Positions 6,282-8,915 of a DNA stretch of 8,915 bases are shown piece by piece. The position numbers and the translations under genes were made by a program. The stretch comes from Acidimicrobiaceae bacterium (GTDB lineage Bacteria; Actinomycetota; Acidimicrobiia; Acidimicrobiales; MedAcidi-G1). The notes beneath the pieces are model-generated. The model ran no database searches. It was not told the DNA's origin and saw only the letters and a list, made by a program, of their open reading frames with translations. The DNA is taken from positions 11,940-20,854 of the forward strand of contig PBUO01000027.1 in assembly GCA_002727895.1 (NCBI GenBank). The letters run 5' to 3'. Every line of letters starts with the position of its first letter. Position 1 is the first letter of the stretch.

Positions 6282-6671
6282 TCAGGCGGAGCCGCCGTCC
6301 ACGCGGCCCAGGAACCGGTCGGTCTCGACCACGACCCGCACGATGCTGGCCCGAGCCACCTGGGCGTCGCCGACGGTCGCCGTGGCCGAGAAGGTCAGGC
6401 GCCGCCCCTCGACGCCGTCCAGCACCGCCTCGGCCGCCACCGCGGTGCCGGGAGCGACCGGGGCCAGGTGGTCGACGTGGACACGCATGCCCACGCTGGT
6501 CTCGTCGTCGGCCAGCGCCAGGTCGAGCGCCGCCATGGTGGCCTCCTCCAGCAGCGCCACCAGGCGGGGCGTGCCCAGCACGGCCACCTCGCCGGAGCGG
6601 GACGACAGTGCTGTGTCGGCGTCGGTCACGGTGTGCGCGGCGCGTCCGCGCAACCCGGGCATGGGGGGCAT
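6282..6671 (-). CDS. Hotdog-fold acyl-CoA thioesterase, FlK-like
   Basis: Small hotdog-fold protein of 129 residues that probably hydrolyses an acyl-CoA thioester. TPRLVALLEEAT (34-45) and VGMRVHVDHLAPVAPG (60-75) match the fluoroacetyl-CoA thioesterase FlK group. The FlK triad Thr42, Glu50 and His76 corresponds to Thr34, Glu42 and His68 with identical spacing. The C-terminal half GRRLTFSATATVGDAQVARA is the usual hotdog strand region. FlK itself detoxifies fluoroacetyl-CoA, but most relatives act on other unknown thioesters, and nothing nearby suggests fluorometabolite chemistry. ATG 6671 lies 7 nt after a TAGGGT box and fits a leaderless start; ATG 6662 is an alternative. It is the first gene of the leftward unit with the PAP2 protein and dxs, and divergent from tldD. 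Confidence 0.85.
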   Translation of the reverse strand: MPPMPGLRGRAAHTVTDADTALSSRSGEVAVLGTPRLVALLEEATMAALDLALADDETSVGMRVHVDHLAPVAPGTAVAAEAVLDGVEGRRLTFSATATVGDAQVARASIVRVVVETDRFLGRVDGGSA

Positions 6672-6677
6672 GGGCGG

Positions 6678-6683
6678 TACCCT
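6678..6683 (+). promoter_or_regulatory. Probable -10 box of tldD-tldE
   Basis: TACCCT, the same hexamer as before nfuA. Transcription would start near 6690, giving a leader of about 40 nt with a ribosome binding site. No clear -35 is seen. Confidence 0.4.
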
Positions 6684-6684
6684 A
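6679..6684 (-). promoter_or_regulatory. Probable -10 box of the thioesterase-PAP2-dxs unit
   Basis: TAGGGT on the minus strand ends 7 nt before ATG 6671, the spacing of a leaderless transcript. It shares five base pairs with the -10 box of tldD on the other strand. Confidence 0.45.
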
Positions 6685-6730
6685 CGCCCCGGCCCGAGGG
6701 CCGCCGGGCAGCAGGGGAGCGAGGGTGCAG

Positions 6731-8149
6731 ATGGGCGACGCAGACGTGACGGGGACCATGCTGGATCCGGACCTTCTGCGGTCCACCCTGGCCACCGCCA
6801 TGGCCACTGGCGGCGAGTTCGCCGAGGTGTTCGTGGAGGACCGCCGCTCCACCTCGGCGGTGCTGGACGACGGTCGTATCGAGGAGATGTCCAGCGGACG
6901 GGACCGTGGAGCCGGGATCCGGGTGGTGGCCGGAGAGACCACCGGTTTCGCCCACACAGCGGACCTCTCGCCAGCCGGCCTGCGGGCCGCCGCCGAAGCC
7001 GCCTCGGCCGCAGCAGCCTCCGGTGGCGGTGGCGTTCGCGAGGTGGCCCTGGACGGGCCGTCGGGTCCAGACCCGGCGGTGGTGCGCCTGCTGCCCGCAG
7101 ACGTGCCCAAGGCCCGCAAGGTGGCCCTGCTGGAGCGCGCCGATGGGGCCGCCCGGGCTGCCGACGGCGCCATCAGCCAGGTCACGGCCCGCTACGGCGA
7201 CTCGCAGCGGCGCATCCAGGTGGCCAACAGCGAGGGCCTGCTGACCGGTGACCGACAGGTCCGGACCCTTTTCTCGGTGTCCTGCGTGGCGTCGGGCGAC
7301 ACCGGCCTGCAGACAGGCCGCGAGTCGGTTGGCCATACCGTCGGATTCGAGCTGTTCGACGACGTGGACGTGGACGACCTGGCCCGCCGGGCGGCCGGCC
7401 GGGCGCTGACCAAGCTGGAGGCGGTGCCCGCTCCCAGTGGCGAGATGCCGGTGGTGGTCGGACCTGGTGGCGGCGGGGTGCTGTTCCACGAGGCCTGCGG
7501 CCACGGCCTGGAGGCCGATCTGGTGGCCAAGTCGGCCTCTGTGTTCGCCGGCAGACGCGGCGAGGTGGTCGCCGCTCCGACGGTCAGTCTGGTGGACGAC
7601 GGCACCATGGCCGGCGAGTGGGGCCGGTTCGCCATCGACGACGAGGGCCGTCCCGCCCAGCGCAACGTGCTGATCGAGGACGGCGTGCTGGTCGACTACA
7701 TGTGGGACCGCCTGCGGGCCGTGAGGGAGGGCCGTCCCGGCTCGGGCAACGGTCGACGGCAGGGCTACCGCTTCCTGCCCATGGTGCGGATGACCAACAC
7801 CTACCTCGAGCCCGGCACCGACGACCCGGCCGACATTGTGGCAGGGACCGACCACGGCGTGTACGTGGCCCAGCTGGGTGGCGGCCAGGTCAACACGGCC
7901 ACCGGTGACTTCGTGTTCGGGATGACCGAGGCCTACCTCATCGAGGGTGGCCGCCTCACCGCCCCGATCCGCGACGGGAACCTGATCGGCAACGGCCCCG
8001 AGGCGCTTATGGCCATCGACGCCATCGCCGACGACTTCGCCATGGGCTCGCCCGGCACCTGCGGCAAGGACGGCCAAGGGGTGCCGGTGGGCGACGGTAC
8101 GCCGACCCTGCGGGTGACCAGGCTTACCGTCGGTGGAACGGCGGCCTGA
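6731..8149 (+). CDS. tldD: TldD metallopeptidase subunit
   Basis: Catalytic subunit of the TldD/TldE heterodimer, a zinc protease known in E. coli for maturing microcin B17 and degrading unfolded peptides such as the CcdA antitoxin. The protein has 472 residues, close to the usual length. The N-terminal domain contains EVFVEDRRSTSAVLDDGRIEE (about 32-52). The metal site is HEACGH at 253-258 (HExxxH), and the third ligand is Cys444 in GTCGKDGQGVPVG. GGGQVNTATGDFVFGMTEAYLIEGG is the conserved region before the C-terminus. ATG 6731 follows a purine-rich ribosome site; ATG 6758 is a weaker alternative. Its stop is 1 nt before the start of the tldE partner, so the pair is one operon. No obvious precursor peptide gene lies beside it, which argues for a housekeeping role. 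Confidence 0.95.
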   Translation: MGDADVTGTMLDPDLLRSTLATAMATGGEFAEVFVEDRRSTSAVLDDGRIEEMSSGRDRGAGIRVVAGETTGFAHTADLSPAGLRAAAEAASAAAASGGGGVREVALDGPSGPDPAVVRLLPADVPKARKVALLERADGAARAADGAISQVTARYGDSQRRIQVANSEGLLTGDRQVRTLFSVSCVASGDTGLQTGRESVGHTVGFELFDDVDVDDLARRAAGRALTKLEAVPAPSGEMPVVVGPGGGGVLFHEACGHGLEADLVAKSASVFAGRRGEVVAAPTVSLVDDGTMAGEWGRFAIDDEGRPAQRNVLIEDGVLVDYMWDRLRAVREGRPGSGNGRRQGYRFLPMVRMTNTYLEPGTDDPADIVAGTDHGVYVAQLGGGQVNTATGDFVFGMTEAYLIEGGRLTAPIRDGNLIGNGPEALMAIDAIADDFAMGSPGTCGKDGQGVPVGDGTPTLRVTRLTVGGTAA

Positions 8150-8150
8150 G

Positions 8151-8915
8151 GTGGCCGACGGGACGGGGGCCGAGGGTGGGGTGGACGAGGCGGCGCTGCT
8201 GGCCGTGGCCGAGCGGGTCGTCGGTCTGGCCGGACCCGGCGAGCAGGTCGAGGCCGTCGTCGTCCACGAGCGCGAGACCGAGGTCCGGGCCTACGAGGGC
8301 GAGGTCGAGTCGTTGACCTCGGCCGAGTCCCAGGGCATCGGCGTCCGCGTGGTGTGCGACGGCCGACAGGGCTTCGCCTATGCCGGGACGCTTGGGGGCG
8401 ACGTGGCTGCCGAGGTACTGGCCGAGGCCCGTGACAACGTGGCATTCGCCACCCCTGACGAGCACTGTGCGGTGGCCGAGCCCGACGGGGTGCCCTTCGC
8501 CGCCCTGGACCTTTACCGCCCGGAGCTCGTCGCCCATCCGACGGCCGACAAGGTCGCCGTGGCTCTCGAGTTGGAGCGTCTCGTGCGGGCCGCCGACCCG
8601 AGGGTCTCCGGGGTGGAGTCGGCCGAGTACGGCGACTCGGTGGCTGTCGGCGCGGTGGCCACCACGACCGGGATCCGCTCCACCAGCCGGGAGACCGGCT
8701 GCTTCTTGTCGGCCTATGCCCTGGCCGAGCAGGATGGCGAGACCCAGACTGGCTTCGGCTTCTCGCTGGGTCGGGCACCCGGCGACCTGGACGTGGAGGC
8801 CGTGGCTGCCGACGCAGCGGAGCGCTCCACCCGGATGCTGGGGGCCACCAAGCCCGAGTCGGGTCGGATGGCCGTGGTGCTGGACCCATGGGTGAGCGCC
8901 CAGTTTCTGGGGATA
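8151..8915 (+). CDS. pmbA: TldE/PmbA subunit, N-terminal part, cut by window edge
   Basis: Non-catalytic partner of TldD in the heterodimeric peptidase. The frame stays open for 255 codons to the right edge and is homologous to the TldD N-terminal domain: VEAVVVHERETEVRAYEGEVESL near 33-55 followed by AESQGIGVRVVCDGRQGFAYAG. At the end, RMAVVLDPWVSAQFLGI aligns with the TldD segment that carries HExxxH; Gly-Ile stands where TldD has His-Glu, as expected for TldE, which lacks the metal motif. GTG 8151 lies 1 nt after the tldD stop and suggests translational coupling. GTG 8181, preceded by GAGGGTGGG, is an alternative start that would remove 10 residues. The C-terminal half is outside the window. 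Confidence 0.9.
   Translation, partial: MADGTGAEGGVDEAALLAVAERVVGLAGPGEQVEAVVVHERETEVRAYEGEVESLTSAESQGIGVRVVCDGRQGFAYAGTLGGDVAAEVLAEARDNVAFATPDEHCAVAEPDGVPFAALDLYRPELVAHPTADKVAVALELERLVRAADPRVSGVESAEYGDSVAVGAVATTTGIRSTSRETGCFLSAYALAEQDGETQTGFGFSLGRAPGDLDVEAVAADAAERSTRMLGATKPESGRMAVVLDPWVSAQFLGI

Larger units (their letters stand above)
6672..6730. promoter_or_regulatory. Divergent promoter region between thioesterase and tldD
   Basis: This 59 bp region serves both directions. Next to the thioesterase start are overlapping -10 boxes. The rest is the untranslated leader of tldD, which contains a small GGCC-CGAG-GGCC hairpin (6691-6702) and a purine-rich ribosome site (GGAGCGAGGG, 6716-6725) 5 nt before ATG 6731. 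Confidence 0.5.

Noticed and set aside
6691..6702. GGCC-CGAG-GGCC hairpin in the tldD leader as a riboswitch or attenuator
   Set aside because: The stem is only 4-5 bp and the whole leader is about 40 nt, too short for a known riboswitch. GC-rich DNA gives such hairpins by chance.
6626..8077. Minus-strand frame of 483 codons opposite tldD
   Set aside because: It is antisense to the tldD gene, which has all family motifs. The translation shows no domain and is a mirror of its codon bias.
6731..8915. tldDE as part of a peptide natural-product cluster
   Set aside because: TldD/E also occur as housekeeping genes. No precursor peptide, cyclodehydratase, transporter or other modification gene lies in the window.

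Overview
The window is very GC-rich and strongly third-position G/C biased, with GTG starts, promoter -10 boxes of TANNNT type and several apparently leaderless genes. Protein features (EchA3-type crotonase, ferrochelatase with a C-terminal Cys cluster, NfuA with a degenerate A-type domain, actinobacterial ParC-like topoisomerase) point to an actinomycete. A marine or freshwater Acidimicrobiia-type lineage is my best guess, but that is inference. It reads as a compact housekeeping region. I see no mobile element, CRISPR array, tRNA/rRNA or phage gene.

Layout. (1) 1-536 (-): start-codon-proximal part of a type IIA topoisomerase A subunit (ParC/GyrA), cut by the left edge. (2) 537-668: 132 bp gap holding a perfect 10-bp inverted repeat. 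(3) 669-2811 (-): three-gene unit transcribed leftward, echA-like crotonase, then hemH ferrochelatase, then a 104-aa protein I do not recognise. (4) 2812-2865: 54 bp divergent promoter region with a -10 box and a leaderless-looking start on each side and a palindrome between. (5) 2866-3513 (+): nfuA-type Fe-S carrier, convergent with the next unit. (6) 3571-6671 (-): FlK-like hotdog thioesterase, then a PAP2-type membrane protein, then dxs. (7) 6672-6730: second compact divergent promoter region, where the -10 boxes of the two directions overlap. (8) 6731-8915 (+): tldD followed after 1 bp by its partner tldE/pmbA, cut by the right edge.

How the genes fit together. hemH inserts iron into a (copro)porphyrin and has the Cys set expected of a [2Fe-2S] ferrochelatase. 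nfuA, divergent from the echA-hemH unit and sharing its promoter region, encodes an Fe-S delivery protein. This suggests a small iron/heme module. dxs makes DXP, the entry metabolite of the MEP isoprenoid pathway, and is preceded by a PAP2-family enzyme that could act on lipid phosphates. TldD/TldE form a heterodimeric metallopeptidase that processes peptides.

I did not find a convincing new multi-gene system. The most interesting items are the two compact divergent promoter regions, the inferred ferrochelatase/NfuA link, the FlK-type thioesterase with a conserved triad spacing, the 104-aa orphan, and the inverted repeat behind it.
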